This document shows positions 17,440 through 26,674 of a stretch of 64,000 bases of DNA, in pieces. The stretch lies in assembly GCA_029233965.1 (NCBI GenBank), contig JARGOP010000017.1, positions 1-64,000 on the forward strand, read 5' to 3'. The position numbers were made by a program, and so were the translations under genes. Each line of letters opens with the position of its first letter. The first letter of the stretch is position 1. The notes beneath the pieces were generated by a model, which did not search any database, was not told the origin of the DNA, and worked only from the letters and a program-made list of their open reading frames with translations. This stretch comes from Verrucomicrobiales bacterium (GTDB lineage Bacteria; Verrucomicrobiota; Verrucomicrobiia; Verrucomicrobiales; DEV007).

Positions 17440-19197
17440 TCAGGTCTCCGGCTTGATCAGAGCTGTTTCGAAGGGGGCGAGACGATTGGACTCCTCTTCC
17501 GATCTCCAGATGACTTTCCCTGCCGGGAGTGGGTTGGGCTCCGGGCCAAGGTTGAAGCAACAGCGTATTTCATCGCGCTCAATGAGGAGGAGCTCTCTGC
17601 CGGGGGCTCCGGCTAACTCGACTTCGCCACGGTTGCTGCCGTCTCTCAAACCGGAATGAGACTTTCGCAGTTGAATGAGTTCACGGTAAAGCTCCCGCAG
17701 TCGGGCTCTCTCGAGGTCGTTCCAGTCCCACGAAACGACACTGTCTCTGAAAGAGGTTTCGGCTTGAGGATCCGGAATGTTTCCGCGCAGTCCGTAGTCC
17801 CGTTTCCGCCCCCGCCGGACACCTTCGATCAGTTGCCGGTCCCCAAAGGAGCAGAAGAAGAGAAAGGGATTCGTTTCGCCATATTCCTCTCCCATAAAAA
17901 GCATCGGGATGAAAGGGCTGAGAAGCGTGAGGCAGGCGCCAAGCCGAAGTTGCTTCGATGAAACCAGCGAAGCTAATCGGTCTCCGCGAGCGCGATTGCC
18001 GATGTGATCATGATTGTGAAGGGAAATTACGAAGCGATCCGTAGGGAGGTCGTGGGCAGGTCGTCCCCACGTCTGTCCGTAGAATTCCGAATGCTGTCCC
18101 GTGAGATGAAAGGTGTTTCGCATCACGGTGGCGAGGGTTTCGATTCCCCGGTAGTCCACGTATTTGCCGTGTTCCTCGTCGGTCATCCATGCGCTTACGG
18201 CGTGGTGAAAATCCTCGTTCCATTCGGCGTCGAGCCCGAGGCCGCCCTGGTCGGTCGAGGTCACTATCGTGGCATCATTCAAGAGACTTTCCGCGATGAT
18301 GATCGCTGCGCCACCCCGTTCCCGAGCTGCGGTATCTGCGGTTTCTTTGATTTCTGTCAGGATGTGTTTCGGCGAGGCGTCATGCATCGCGTGAACGGCA
18401 TCGAGCCGGAGCCCGTCCAGTCTGAAGTCGTGAATCCACTGCCAGGTGCATTCGAGAGCCCAGTCGCGGACCGGGCGCGAATTGCGTCCGTCGAAATTGA
18501 AGGCCGGTCCCCACGGGGTCGGATAGCGCTCCGTGAAGTAGGGGGCGAATTCATTGAGGTAGTTTCCCTCCGGCCCGAGATGATTAAACACAACATCCAG
18601 AAAAACGGCGAGACCATGACTATGCGCTTCGTCGATGAAGCGCTGGAATGCTTCGGGACCACCATAGCTGTGCTGCGTCGCCATGGGATGGACCCCGTCG
18701 TAACCCCAGTTTCGACCGCCCGGAAACTGTGCGACGGGGAGAATTTCAATCGCGTTGATTCCCAGCTCGACGAGATCGGGGAGGCGTTGGAGCGCCGCCG
18801 CAAAGGTTCCTTCCGGGGTGAAGGTGCCGATGTGCAGTTCGTAGAGGATCAAATCGCTCCGTTGGATTTCCGGCGCGGGATGCTTCCATGAATAGTCTGC
18901 CGGAGAAAACAGGGCCGACATTTGATGAACACCCTCCGGCTGGGAAACCGTCGCCGGGTCGGGACGGACCGGTCCGCCGTTGAGAGAGTACCCGTAGCGC
19001 TCTCCGCTGTGGTGATCCGGAAGAGTCATCGTGTAGAAGCCGTCTTCTTCAGCATTCATCGCAATCCTCTCTTCGGACGAAGATCTTGAAAGAACCAGTT
19101 CGACGTTTTCAGCCCGGGGTGCCCAGACTCTCCATGTGACTGCGTTTTCTTGAAAAATCGGGCGGCAGGATTGGAAGGGGAGAGAGCTGGCTGGCAT
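17440..19197 (-). CDS. treZ: Maltooligosyltrehalose trehalohydrolase (GH13)
   Basis: From the ATG at 19197 the protein has 585 residues. The N-terminal beta-sandwich (TWRVWAPRAENVELVL) is followed by a GH13 barrel with YELHIGTFTPEGTF, DVVFNHLGPEGN, the nucleophile Asp266 in DGLRLDAVHA, the acid Glu303 in IIIAESL and the transition-state Asp in HNHDHIGN. It releases trehalose from maltooligosyltrehalose. The frame extends to an ATG at 19317, but that would overlap the divergent thioredoxin gene and add a basic, non-conserved stretch, so the later start is preferred. No treY or glycogen gene is nearby. Confidence 0.9.
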   Translation of the reverse strand: MPASSLPFQSCRPIFQENAVTWRVWAPRAENVELVLSRSSSEERIAMNAEEDGFYTMTLPDHHSGERYGYSLNGGPVRPDPATVSQPEGVHQMSALFSPADYSWKHPAPEIQRSDLILYELHIGTFTPEGTFAAALQRLPDLVELGINAIEILPVAQFPGGRNWGYDGVHPMATQHSYGGPEAFQRFIDEAHSHGLAVFLDVVFNHLGPEGNYLNEFAPYFTERYPTPWGPAFNFDGRNSRPVRDWALECTWQWIHDFRLDGLRLDAVHAMHDASPKHILTEIKETADTAARERGGAAIIIAESLLNDATIVTSTDQGGLGLDAEWNEDFHHAVSAWMTDEEHGKYVDYRGIETLATVMRNTFHLTGQHSEFYGQTWGRPAHDLPTDRFVISLHNHDHIGNRARGDRLASLVSSKQLRLGACLTLLSPFIPMLFMGEEYGETNPFLFFCSFGDRQLIEGVRRGRKRDYGLRGNIPDPQAETSFRDSVVSWDWNDLERARLRELYRELIQLRKSHSGLRDGSNRGEVELAGAPGRELLLIERDEIRCCFNLGPEPNPLPAGKVIWRSEEESNRLAPFETALIKPET

Positions 19198-19274
19198 TTT
19201 GGAAAGATTGCGAATTCCTCCTGTAAGGATTAACAGACAAAGTGGTCTTATAAAGTGAAACAACCCATGTAGAG

Positions 19275-19613
19275 ATGAAATCCATTGAATTGACCTCCGA
19301 AAATTTCGACGAAACACTCGCGAATGCGACGACTCCCGTCCTCGTCGATTTCCATGCCTCCTGGTGTGGTCCCTGTAAAATGCTCAGCCCTGTCATTGAG
19401 CAAATTGCCGAAGCCAAAGAGGGCGAAGCTGTCGTTGCGAAAGTGGACATTGAAGCGGCCCGCGATATTGCGCAGCGCTACAAGATCACTTCGGTTCCGA
19501 CTTTGATTGTTTTCAAGGATGGAGAACCGGTCGTCGGAGTGCGGGGCATGCAGTCCCGGGTGGCGATCGAATCGATGATTGCTCAGGCTGGCGGCACCAG
19601 TGCTGAGGTCTGA
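19275..19613 (+). CDS. trxA: Thioredoxin
   Basis: A 112-residue protein of normal thioredoxin length with the active site WCGPCK (Cys31, Cys34), the preceding VLVDFHASW strand, and the conserved cis-proline segment ITSVPTLIVFKDGE. It lacks a signal peptide, so it is a cytoplasmic disulfide reductase. It is divergent from treZ and followed by a 188-base gap in which I see no convincing gene. Confidence 0.95.
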   Translation: MKSIELTSENFDETLANATTPVLVDFHASWCGPCKMLSPVIEQIAEAKEGEAVVAKVDIEAARDIAQRYKITSVPTLIVFKDGEPVVGVRGMQSRVAIESMIAQAGGTSAEV

Positions 19614-19801
19614 CTTCAGTCGATTTTTGCGTTCAACGTGCAGACTTCCGCTGCCGGGTCACAGACCCCGCCGACTGGGATGATGCCCGTGGCCGGCGTT
19701 TGTGGCTCCCGGCTGCGCGTGCATCTGATACGGAGGCGTGCAACCGGGGTGGATGAAATTTCCTGTTCGCCAATACGCGGGAGAGTCTTTAGCTTGTTGG
19801 A

Positions 19802-21157
19802 ATGAGATTCTTGCGGCAATGGATGATCCTTTTTCATTTTTTATGGTTGCTCCCCTCCCATGGCGATGACGACTGGACTCTGCATTCGATAGCTCCCGGG
19901 CCTGAGGCGGAGGGGATGCCGGGACAGGATGACGACGTCCTCGGGCTTGCCGCTCCGGATGAGGAAGGAGCGAACGGGTATTGGATGAAGTCCTTTGAGG
20001 TCGAAGGGGGCAGCTGGGTGGAATTCAGCGCAAAACGAAAGACGACACGAATCCCGCACCCGCGACGCTCCTGTGTGGTCCGGATCGAGTGGTATGGAGC
20101 GGACGGACGTCCCGTCACGAGTCGCGAAAAAGTGAATCCGACCTATTTCGGTTCCGAATCGACGATCGCCCGCCCTGATTTTCCCCGCGACAAGGAAGTG
20201 GATCTCGAAGGTTGGACCACGGTTTCCGATCGGTATCCTGTTCCGGCTGACGCCGTCAAGGCGGTCGTGCAGCTCCATCTTCGATGGGCACCGGGAGGTG
20301 AGGTGTTGTGGAAGGCGCCAAGCTTGCTCGCTGCGGAGCCCTTACCGGAGCGCAAGGTTACCCTCGCGGCGGTTCACACCCAGCTCTCCGGAGGGGATCG
20401 GACAATCGAAGAAAATCGTGAGCACCTTCGAACGCTCATCGAAAAAGCAGCGGCGCAGGGAGCGGACCTTGTCGTGCTTCCGGAGTTGATGAACTGCAAG
20501 GGAATCACGCATGACTATGTTTCCGCCGCAGAAAAAATTCCGGGCGGGACCACCCAATTCTTCGGTGCACTGGCCCGGGAGCTTGATCTCTACGTGGTCG
20601 TGGGGATGGCGGAGCGCCTCGAAGGGCAGGTTTTCAACAGCGCGGTTTTGTTAGGGCCGGATGCCTCGATTGTCGGCATCTACCGGAAGGTCACGCTTCC
20701 CCGCGAGGAAATCGCCCGCGGAATTTCCCCGGCCGATGCATACCCTGTTTTCAAGACAAGATTCGGAAAGGTCGGAATGATGATCTGTTATGACGTTTTC
20801 TTTCCGGAAGTGGCGAGGGAACTGGCGATGAGAGGGGCGGAGATCATCGCGGTTCCGATTTGGGGCGGGAACCCGGCTCTCGCCAGTGCGAGATGCATCG
20901 AGAACGGGGTTCATCTTGTCACCTCAACCTACACCGATCACGACACAAACTGGATGAAAACTGCGATCTGGGATCGAGAGGGGCGGAAGGTGGCGACAGC
21001 CACCGCATGGGACACGGTAGTCACGGCAACCGTGGATTTGAATCAGAGAACCTACTGGCACGGGCTCGGAGATTTCCAGGCCCGCATTGCCAGAGAAGCC
21101 CCGGTGAGGAAAATGGAACCGGTTTTCCATCGGCGGGAAGGGAGTGAGACGCCATAG
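19802..21157 (+). CDS. Exported carbon-nitrogen hydrolase (nitrilase superfamily)
   Basis: A 451-residue protein with a signal peptide (about 1-21) and a 160-residue N-terminal beta-rich domain (VEGGSWVEFSAKRKT), followed by a nitrilase domain. The catalytic triad is visible: Glu228 in VVLPELMN, Lys296 in YRKVTLPREE and Cys329 in MMICYDVFFPE. It would hydrolyse an amide or nitrile, probably in the periplasm. The N-terminal domain is unusual for the family and may bind carbohydrate. Its last 14 bases overlap the next gene, which implies translational coupling. Confidence 0.88.
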   Translation: MRFLRQWMILFHFLWLLPSHGDDDWTLHSIAPGPEAEGMPGQDDDVLGLAAPDEEGANGYWMKSFEVEGGSWVEFSAKRKTTRIPHPRRSCVVRIEWYGADGRPVTSREKVNPTYFGSESTIARPDFPRDKEVDLEGWTTVSDRYPVPADAVKAVVQLHLRWAPGGEVLWKAPSLLAAEPLPERKVTLAAVHTQLSGGDRTIEENREHLRTLIEKAAAQGADLVVLPELMNCKGITHDYVSAAEKIPGGTTQFFGALARELDLYVVVGMAERLEGQVFNSAVLLGPDASIVGIYRKVTLPREEIARGISPADAYPVFKTRFGKVGMMICYDVFFPEVARELAMRGAEIIAVPIWGGNPALASARCIENGVHLVTSTYTDHDTNWMKTAIWDREGRKVATATAWDTVVTATVDLNQRTYWHGLGDFQARIAREAPVRKMEPVFHRREGSETP

Positions 21158-22037
21158 GTGGCAGGGGATGAGAGTCGTGAAATTTCTCGGCCGGGCGATG
21201 CAGCGCTGGATGCGGGCGGATGGACCGGGGCAGGCGGCAGCGGTCTCGTTCTATGCTGTGTTCGGGATGGCCCCGCTGCTCGTGTTTGCCGTCGTCGTCG
21301 CTTCGAAGGCGCTGGGACCGGAGCGGGCGAAAGAATCAGCGGTCAACTGGCTCGCTGACATGATTCCCATGGAGGCCGCAGAAACCCTCGTCTCCATTGT
21401 GCATGTGAAGTTACTCGCCGACGGGCCCTGGTGGTCCAATCTGGTCTCCGGGGGCGTCTTGATCTGGGCGGCTTCTTTGATTTTTATGCGGCTCGTGGTG
21501 GGAACGCGGACGATATTCGGTGAAGCGATCGAAACGGCGACGCGTCGTATCCGGCAAAACCTGATCGGACGGGGGATCGCATTGGCCTTCGCTGTCTCCG
21601 TTGGCTTGCTGGTCTGCCTCGTCTTTGTGGTGTCTTCCGTCGCTACCCCGATGGTTCGTGAATGGCCCGTGGGAACGAAGACACTCCTCGGAATGGGGAA
21701 TGCATTGATTCTCATGCTCGGTGGCGTCGTCCTGCTTTGCGTCGTGACCCCGTTCCGGTTGCAGAAAAGGGCACTTACCTCAACTGCAGTCTTCCTCTTT
21801 GTCGCTTTCATGGTCGGGCGCGTCCTCTTTCAGAGTTACATTACCCACAGTGTCATTTCGTCGGCGTATGGGGTGGCCAGTTCGGTCGTTGTTTTCCTCG
21901 TGTGGATTTACTACATGGCCTGCGGCTACTTTATCGGGGTGGCCATTTGTGCCGAATTCCGGTGCAGCGAGAAGAAAGACAAACTCATCTATGCTGCGGA
22001 TTCCGCAGCGGACGTAACGGACTCTGATGATTGCTGA
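21144..22037 (+). CDS. YihY/virulence factor BrkB family membrane protein
   Basis: A 297-residue integral membrane protein of the YihY/RNase-BN-like family, which is no longer thought to be a nuclease. About six membrane segments are seen, together with the family signatures RWMRADGPGQAAAVSFYAVFGMAPLLV near the start (residues about 21-47) and VVVFLVWIYYMACGYFIGV near the end. It begins inside the nitrilase gene; an internal ATG at 21168 is an alternative start. It overlaps the next gene by 11 bases. Confidence 0.88.
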   Translation: MRRHRWQGMRVVKFLGRAMQRWMRADGPGQAAAVSFYAVFGMAPLLVFAVVVASKALGPERAKESAVNWLADMIPMEAAETLVSIVHVKLLADGPWWSNLVSGGVLIWAASLIFMRLVVGTRTIFGEAIETATRRIRQNLIGRGIALAFAVSVGLLVCLVFVVSSVATPMVREWPVGTKTLLGMGNALILMLGGVVLLCVVTPFRLQKRALTSTAVFLFVAFMVGRVLFQSYITHSVISSAYGVASSVVVFLVWIYYMACGYFIGVAICAEFRCSEKKDKLIYAADSAADVTDSDDC

Positions 22038-22479
22038 CATTCTAATCCGCTACCTTCATTTTATCTCGCTCATTCTGCTGATGGCTGCGGTCTTAGGGCA
22101 GCATTTGCTGCTGAAGAAGACGATGAAGCGGAGCGAGGTCGCTTTGGTTCAGCGTCTCGACATTGTCTACGCGGTTATGGTCGTGCTCGTCCTCGCGACC
22201 GGTTTTGCGCAGTGGTTCTGGGTTGGGAAACCGGCGGACTTTTATTCCGGCAATCCGGTCTTTCATGTGAAGGTGACGCTCTTTCTCATTGTGGGCGTCG
22301 TCTCGGCCTACCCGAGTGTTTTTCTGGGAAAGAATAAAAAAGGTGACCCCGGTGAATCGGTGGAGGTTCCGAAGCTGGTGATCTGGAGTGTCAGGATCGA
22401 GTTGTTGCTTCTTTTCCTCATGCCGCTTCTCGCCAATCTCATGGCCCGTGGAATCGGGATTCCCCTGGCGAGTGAATGA
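22027..22479 (+). CDS. DUF2214 family membrane protein
   Basis: A 150-residue protein with four membrane segments, including YLHFISLILLMAAVLGQHLL, VYAVMVVLVLATGFAQWFW and LLLLFLMPLLANLMARG. The pattern RYLHFISL at the start and a GNPVFHVKVTLF loop fit the DUF2214 family, whose function is unknown. It overlaps the genes on both sides (11 bases upstream, 4 downstream) and is therefore part of the same operon. Confidence 0.82.
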   Translation: MIADILIRYLHFISLILLMAAVLGQHLLLKKTMKRSEVALVQRLDIVYAVMVVLVLATGFAQWFWVGKPADFYSGNPVFHVKVTLFLIVGVVSAYPSVFLGKNKKGDPGESVEVPKLVIWSVRIELLLLFLMPLLANLMARGIGIPLASE

Positions 22480-23354
22480 GTCTCATTCATTTAGAGCACG
22501 AGATTCCTTTCGAAGAAGCCGTCGCGGAAGTTCCGAAGGACGAGTTCCTCGAGGTGGACGGCCAGTCGGTCTACGTCAAAGACATCGGGACGGGGCCGGC
22601 GATCGTCATGCTGCATGGTTTTGCTTCGAGTTCTTATTCCTTCCGTGAGCTGTTCGGTCCTCTTTCGGAATCGTTTCGAATCCTCGCGATCGATCTCAAC
22701 GGGTTCGGTCTCACGCAGCGTCCGCAGAAAGCAACGGCCTACCGGATCGAGAGTCAGGCTGACCTCATTGTCGAAATCCTGAAGAAAAAAGGGATCGCTG
22801 AAGTGGTTATGTTAGGGCATTCCTACGGATCTGCGGTCAGTGCGGTTCTTGCGGCCCGGCATCCTGTATTGGTTTCCAAAGTTGTCCTCGTGAGTCCTCC
22901 GTCGGAGTTTGCCGGGAAACCGCCGTGGTATGTCAGGAACGCTCTTGGAATCCGGGTCGCCTTTTTTCTGATCCGGGCGCTGCTTTCCAATCCGGAGAAA
23001 TTTCGCGAACTTTCCTCGAAGGCGGTTCATGTCGAGGGTGTCCTCACTCCTGAGGTTTCCGAAATCTACCGGCGCTCGATGCTCATCGAAGGACTCAAGA
23101 GCGCCTGCTTCGGGTATGCGAAAGCGTTCGGTGGAAACGGAGCCGCGTCGATTCGTTATGACGCGATTTCACAACCGACACTCGTCATCGTCGGGGAACA
23201 GGATGGGGTGGTTTCGCCGGAGAGTTGCACGGCGGTTTCCTATTCGATTCCAGGGAGCCAACTCACGGTGATTCCTGAATGCGGTCATTGTCCTCCCGAG
23301 GAGCGACCCGCCGAAGTGCTGGAGGCGGTGGGCGGGTTTCTTCAGGGCGGGTAG
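22476..23354 (+). CDS. Alpha/beta-fold hydrolase
   Basis: A 292-residue alpha/beta hydrolase without a signal peptide. The oxyanion motif is MLHGFASSS, the nucleophile elbow is GHSYGS with Ser116, an Asp lies in VIVGEQDGVV and the His in ECGHCPPEERP. The sequence resembles epoxide-hydrolase or haloalkane-dehalogenase-like esterases, but the substrate is unknown. It shares an ATGA overlap with the DUF2214 gene and ends the four-gene set that begins with the nitrilase. Confidence 0.9.
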   Translation: MSLIHLEHEIPFEEAVAEVPKDEFLEVDGQSVYVKDIGTGPAIVMLHGFASSSYSFRELFGPLSESFRILAIDLNGFGLTQRPQKATAYRIESQADLIVEILKKKGIAEVVMLGHSYGSAVSAVLAARHPVLVSKVVLVSPPSEFAGKPPWYVRNALGIRVAFFLIRALLSNPEKFRELSSKAVHVEGVLTPEVSEIYRRSMLIEGLKSACFGYAKAFGGNGAASIRYDAISQPTLVIVGEQDGVVSPESCTAVSYSIPGSQLTVIPECGHCPPEERPAEVLEAVGGFLQGG

Positions 23355-23738
23355 GGACGGTCGCGGTGAGGTGGGGTGAGGATTAGGCAAAGCCTCGCAG
23401 AATCGATGGAATCCCCGTTCAATCTTTCTAACGCCATGCCGGATGCTGCCGCAGTTGTGCCGACTGCATGGATAGGACATGGATTAGAGGGATTTCATGG
23501 ATTCTCTGAATTGGCTTGTAGCATCCTCGTGAGAGCCACTTTCGCGCAGTTTGATCGGGCTCAACCACAGCGGTTGAGGGAAAATTCGACCTCGAAACTA
23601 CGATGAAAAGACTGTCTTTTTCCACCATTGAGGAAATTTGATGTTCTTGATTGTCTTGAAAACAGGTCTGTCGCACCCCTTCTTTTTACTGTTTTTCTGA
23701 TGGCTTCGATGCGGTCGATATTCCCGTTCCTTGAGAAG
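23355..23738. other. Intergenic stretch with short near-repeats
   Basis: No convincing gene is seen in these 384 bases. At 23466-23506 three copies of catggat occur in a tight row. The forward frame opened by an ATG at 23376 has no family features. Confidence 0.5.
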
Positions 23739-24035
23739 TTATCGCACGGAGCGGGAGTAGTTCCCGTCCATGAAAATTTTGAGACCGATTTCATCGCGGC
23801 CTTCAGTCTGAGCGGGAAACGAATCGGACCAGAGCACCTCCCAGTGTGCTTTGTCGCCGAACGATGCCTTTTTGTAGCGCATGTCGGCAATAAAGATTTC
23901 GGTCTGCAAACCGCGATCATCGAGGTCCTTCTGAGCAATCGCCGCAGCCTGGGGAGCGAGGAGCGGAGGAGTGTTCGCGAGAACGAGAGCGGGCAGGGCG
24001 AGGGCAAGGAGGGCGAGAGCGACAAGTGATTTCAT
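23739..24035 (-). CDS. Small secreted protein of unknown function
   Basis: A 98-residue protein with a clear signal peptide (MKSLVALALLALALPALVLA, cleavage after about residue 20). The mature part has GLQTEIFIADMRYKK, an aromatic segment HWEVLWSDSFPAQT and a C-terminal GLKIFMDGNYSRSVR. No family is recognised. An AGGACC precedes the ATG closely. It lies alone on the minus strand between the hydrolase and the aldo-keto reductase. Confidence 0.65.
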   Translation of the reverse strand: MKSLVALALLALALPALVLANTPPLLAPQAAAIAQKDLDDRGLQTEIFIADMRYKKASFGDKAHWEVLWSDSFPAQTEGRDEIGLKIFMDGNYSRSVR

Positions 24036-24165
24036 GGTCCTGGAAGTGAAAGTGGTTCAAACTGCATTCTAGCGCCCCCGTCGTGGAAACGTCAACTGAC
24101 AGAAATTTGATCTTCCTGATGGCGGGACTTGATTGATTGGCTCCTCTCGCTAAGGCTATGGAAAG

Positions 24166-25155
24166 ATGAGCAAATCCCTCGAAACTCTCGCTACCTATGA
24201 TGGCGGCCAATTCCCGACGATCGGCCTTGGAACCTGGAAAATCCCTGATGAGGTGCTTCCCACTCTCATCCCCGATGCGGTGGAGGTGGGCTATCGTCAT
24301 TTTGATTGCGCCTGCGACTATGGCAACGAGCCGGCGGTCGGGGAGGGAATCAAAAACGCGATCTCCGGAGGAAAGGTCAGCCGTGATGATCTCTGGATTA
24401 CTTCGAAATTGTGGAACACCTACCACGAGCCGAAGCATGTCCGGGCGGCCTGCGAGCGATCCCTGAACGACCTCGGGCTTGAGGAACTCGATCTTTACCT
24501 CATCCATTTTCCCATCACGCTCGCCTATGTGCCCTTCGAAGAGCGTTATCCTCCGGGTTGGTTCTTTGATCCTGAGGCGGAGAACCCTTCCATGAAGCAC
24601 ATCGATGTGCCTTACGCGGACACCTGGGGCGCAATGGAGGAACTGGTCGATGCGGGGCTCGTGAAGAGGATCGGCGTCTGTAATCTTGGCACCGCGATGC
24701 TCCGCGATCTCAAGTCATACGCCCGGATCCAACCTGCGGTGAACCAGGTCGAGATGCATCCATACCTCACTCAGGATAACCTCCTGCGCTATTGTCAGGA
24801 TGCCGGTATTGCGGTGACGGCATTTTCCCCTTTTGGCGCGAGCTCGTATGTTCCGCTCAGTATGGCGGACGAGAATGAATCCCTCTTTGATGATCCCGTC
24901 ATTCAGGAGATCGGGAAAGCCCATCGTAAAACCGTCGGTCAGGTTGCGCTTCGTTGGGGCGTCCAGCGCGGTACTGTCACGATTCCGAAAACGCAGACCG
25001 TGGCTCACTTGAGAGAGAATCTCGACATTTACGATTTTGAATTGAGCGAAGGTGAAATGCTCACGATCGATCAGATGAATCGCGATCGGAGATTTAACGA
25101 TCCTGCCGAGTTTGGTGAGGCGGCGTTCAATACGTTCTATCCGATCTTCGATTAA
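24166..25155 (+). CDS. Aldo/keto reductase
   Basis: A 329-residue NADPH-type aldo/keto reductase. The N-terminal GLGTWKIP leads to the catalytic tetrad Asp47 and Tyr52 (FDCACDYGNE), Lys81 (SKLWNTYHEP) and His114 (YLIHFPI). The C-terminal part has TIPKTQTVAHLREN for cofactor binding. The insertion after His114 (VPFEERYPPGWFFDPEAENP) is typical of aldose-reductase-like enzymes. It would reduce an aldehyde sugar or similar. It lies 46 bases before a sulfatase in the same direction, which suggests a role in sugar catabolism. Confidence 0.93.
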   Translation: MSKSLETLATYDGGQFPTIGLGTWKIPDEVLPTLIPDAVEVGYRHFDCACDYGNEPAVGEGIKNAISGGKVSRDDLWITSKLWNTYHEPKHVRAACERSLNDLGLEELDLYLIHFPITLAYVPFEERYPPGWFFDPEAENPSMKHIDVPYADTWGAMEELVDAGLVKRIGVCNLGTAMLRDLKSYARIQPAVNQVEMHPYLTQDNLLRYCQDAGIAVTAFSPFGASSYVPLSMADENESLFDDPVIQEIGKAHRKTVGQVALRWGVQRGTVTIPKTQTVAHLRENLDIYDFELSEGEMLTIDQMNRDRRFNDPAEFGEAAFNTFYPIFD

Positions 25156-25201
25156 AGCGCAATTTGGGGGGCAATTTCCGCAGAAGCGGGAGTATCTCAG
25201 T

Positions 25202-26596
25202 ATGCGGATCCTTGTTTTTTCCTTCCTCCTCTCCGGACTTTGCCTCACTCTTCGGGCCGAAGAGAGGCCGCCGAATGTTGTCATTATCTTCATTGATGAC
25301 CAGGGCTATTACGACCTTGGCTGCTACGGAGCGACCGAGGTAAAGACGTCGCGGATTGACCAACTCGCCAGCGAGGGAATCCGTTTCACCGATTATTACG
25401 CCGCTGCGCCGATCTGCAGTCCGTCGCGGGCCGGGCTTTTGACGGGGGCTTATCCCCGTCGCATCGGGATGGAAACCTGGGTGCAGCGTGCGGATTCGAC
25501 GCGGGGAATTCATGCTGATGAGGTGACTCTGGCGGAGCTTTTCAAGGCCAATGGCTACGCGACGGCCTGTGTCGGGAAATGGCACCTGGGTGACAAGGAT
25601 CCTTTTGTTCCAAAGGCTCAGGGCTTCGATTATCATTTCGGCATGTATTCCAATTTAGACCCCGTCGAGACGGTCTACTTTGGCGAAGAAGGAGTGCCGC
25701 TTTTGAGGAACGGGGAAGTCGTGAAGCGCCCCGCTGACCCGGCTGAGTTGACGCGTCTCTACACCGATGAGGCGATTGCTTTCGTCGAAGAGAAAAAAAA
25801 CGAGCCATTCTTTCTCTACCTGCCTCACACAATGCTGCACAATCCGCTCGGGGTGAGTCCCGAATTTCAGGGGACTTCGGAGTGGGGGGAATACGGCGAT
25901 GCGATTCAGGAACTTGATCATCATGTCGGTCGCTTTATGGACAAGTTGACGGAACTGGGAATCGCGGAAAACACCGTCGTTGTCTATGCTTCCGACAACG
26001 GCCGGGGGGCGGGACGGAATTCTCAGCAGCCCATGAAAGGAACGAAGCTCACGACCTGGGAATGCGGGATTCGGGTTCCGGCGATTGTCTGGGGGCCCGG
26101 CCTCGGAATTTCCGAAGGCGTCGAAAATGGTGAGATCGTGCATGCGCTCGACTGGTTCCCGACGCTGGCGACGGCAGCCGGTGTGAAAATTCCGGAGAAC
26201 CATCCCATTATCGACGGGCGTGATCTTTGGCCGATGCTGATGGGTGAAGTGGAGGGCATCCCGTCTCCTGCTGCGGGGCTTTCATTAAACGCGAAAGTGG
26301 TTCTGAACCGTCGCTGGGAACAGGGACTGGAGTGGTCGGACTACTTCGATCAGGAGGACTATGTGAATGCTTTTTTCTACCACGGAAGTCACGGCGCACT
26401 CGCTGCGGTTCGCTCCGGAAAACATAAACTCTACCTGAACCCGCAGCTGACCGTCTACGATCTCGAAGCCGATCCCGGTGAGACAAAGCCGGTCAGAGAA
26501 AAGGATCTCCTCCGAAAATTGCGCGGCATGGCCGTCATGTTTCAGGAGGAAATGAGCCGAGATGCCCGCCAGGCCGGAGAAGCGGTTGCTCACTGA
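25202..26596 (+). CDS. Exported sulfatase
   Basis: A 464-residue sulfatase from the ATG at 25202, which gives a signal peptide (RILVFSFLLSGLCLTLRA) and sits after a GGGAG site; the frame also has an earlier ATG at 25112 inside the reductase gene. Metal residues lie in FIDDQGYYDLGCYG; the formylglycine site is CSPSR with Cys72, followed by AGLLTGAYPRR. GKWHLGD and YASDNGRG complete the active site. It hydrolyses a sulfate ester, probably of a sugar. Confidence 0.92.
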   Translation: MRILVFSFLLSGLCLTLRAEERPPNVVIIFIDDQGYYDLGCYGATEVKTSRIDQLASEGIRFTDYYAAAPICSPSRAGLLTGAYPRRIGMETWVQRADSTRGIHADEVTLAELFKANGYATACVGKWHLGDKDPFVPKAQGFDYHFGMYSNLDPVETVYFGEEGVPLLRNGEVVKRPADPAELTRLYTDEAIAFVEEKKNEPFFLYLPHTMLHNPLGVSPEFQGTSEWGEYGDAIQELDHHVGRFMDKLTELGIAENTVVVYASDNGRGAGRNSQQPMKGTKLTTWECGIRVPAIVWGPGLGISEGVENGEIVHALDWFPTLATAAGVKIPENHPIIDGRDLWPMLMGEVEGIPSPAAGLSLNAKVVLNRRWEQGLEWSDYFDQEDYVNAFFYHGSHGALAAVRSGKHKLYLNPQLTVYDLEADPGETKPVREKDLLRKLRGMAVMFQEEMSRDARQAGEAVAH

Positions 26597-26674
26597 GGGG
26601 TGTCTCTTTTTCACAAAAAATTGTCCGGTGTCGTACAGAAATGACGTCGACAGACGGACCGGATCGCGGGCACC

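Noticed and set aside
19613-19802. Possible riboswitch upstream of the nitrilase
   Set aside because: No cobalamin, TPP or SAM consensus block was found.
19616-19837. Minus-strand 73-residue frame between thioredoxin and the nitrilase, ending with two Cys (VCDPAAEVC)
   Set aside because: It has no family signature, starts inside the nitrilase signal peptide region, and has no ribosome-binding site. It looks like chance in GC-rich DNA.
23466-23506. Three close copies of catggat
   Set aside because: Copies are too short and few for a CRISPR array, and spacing is irregular.
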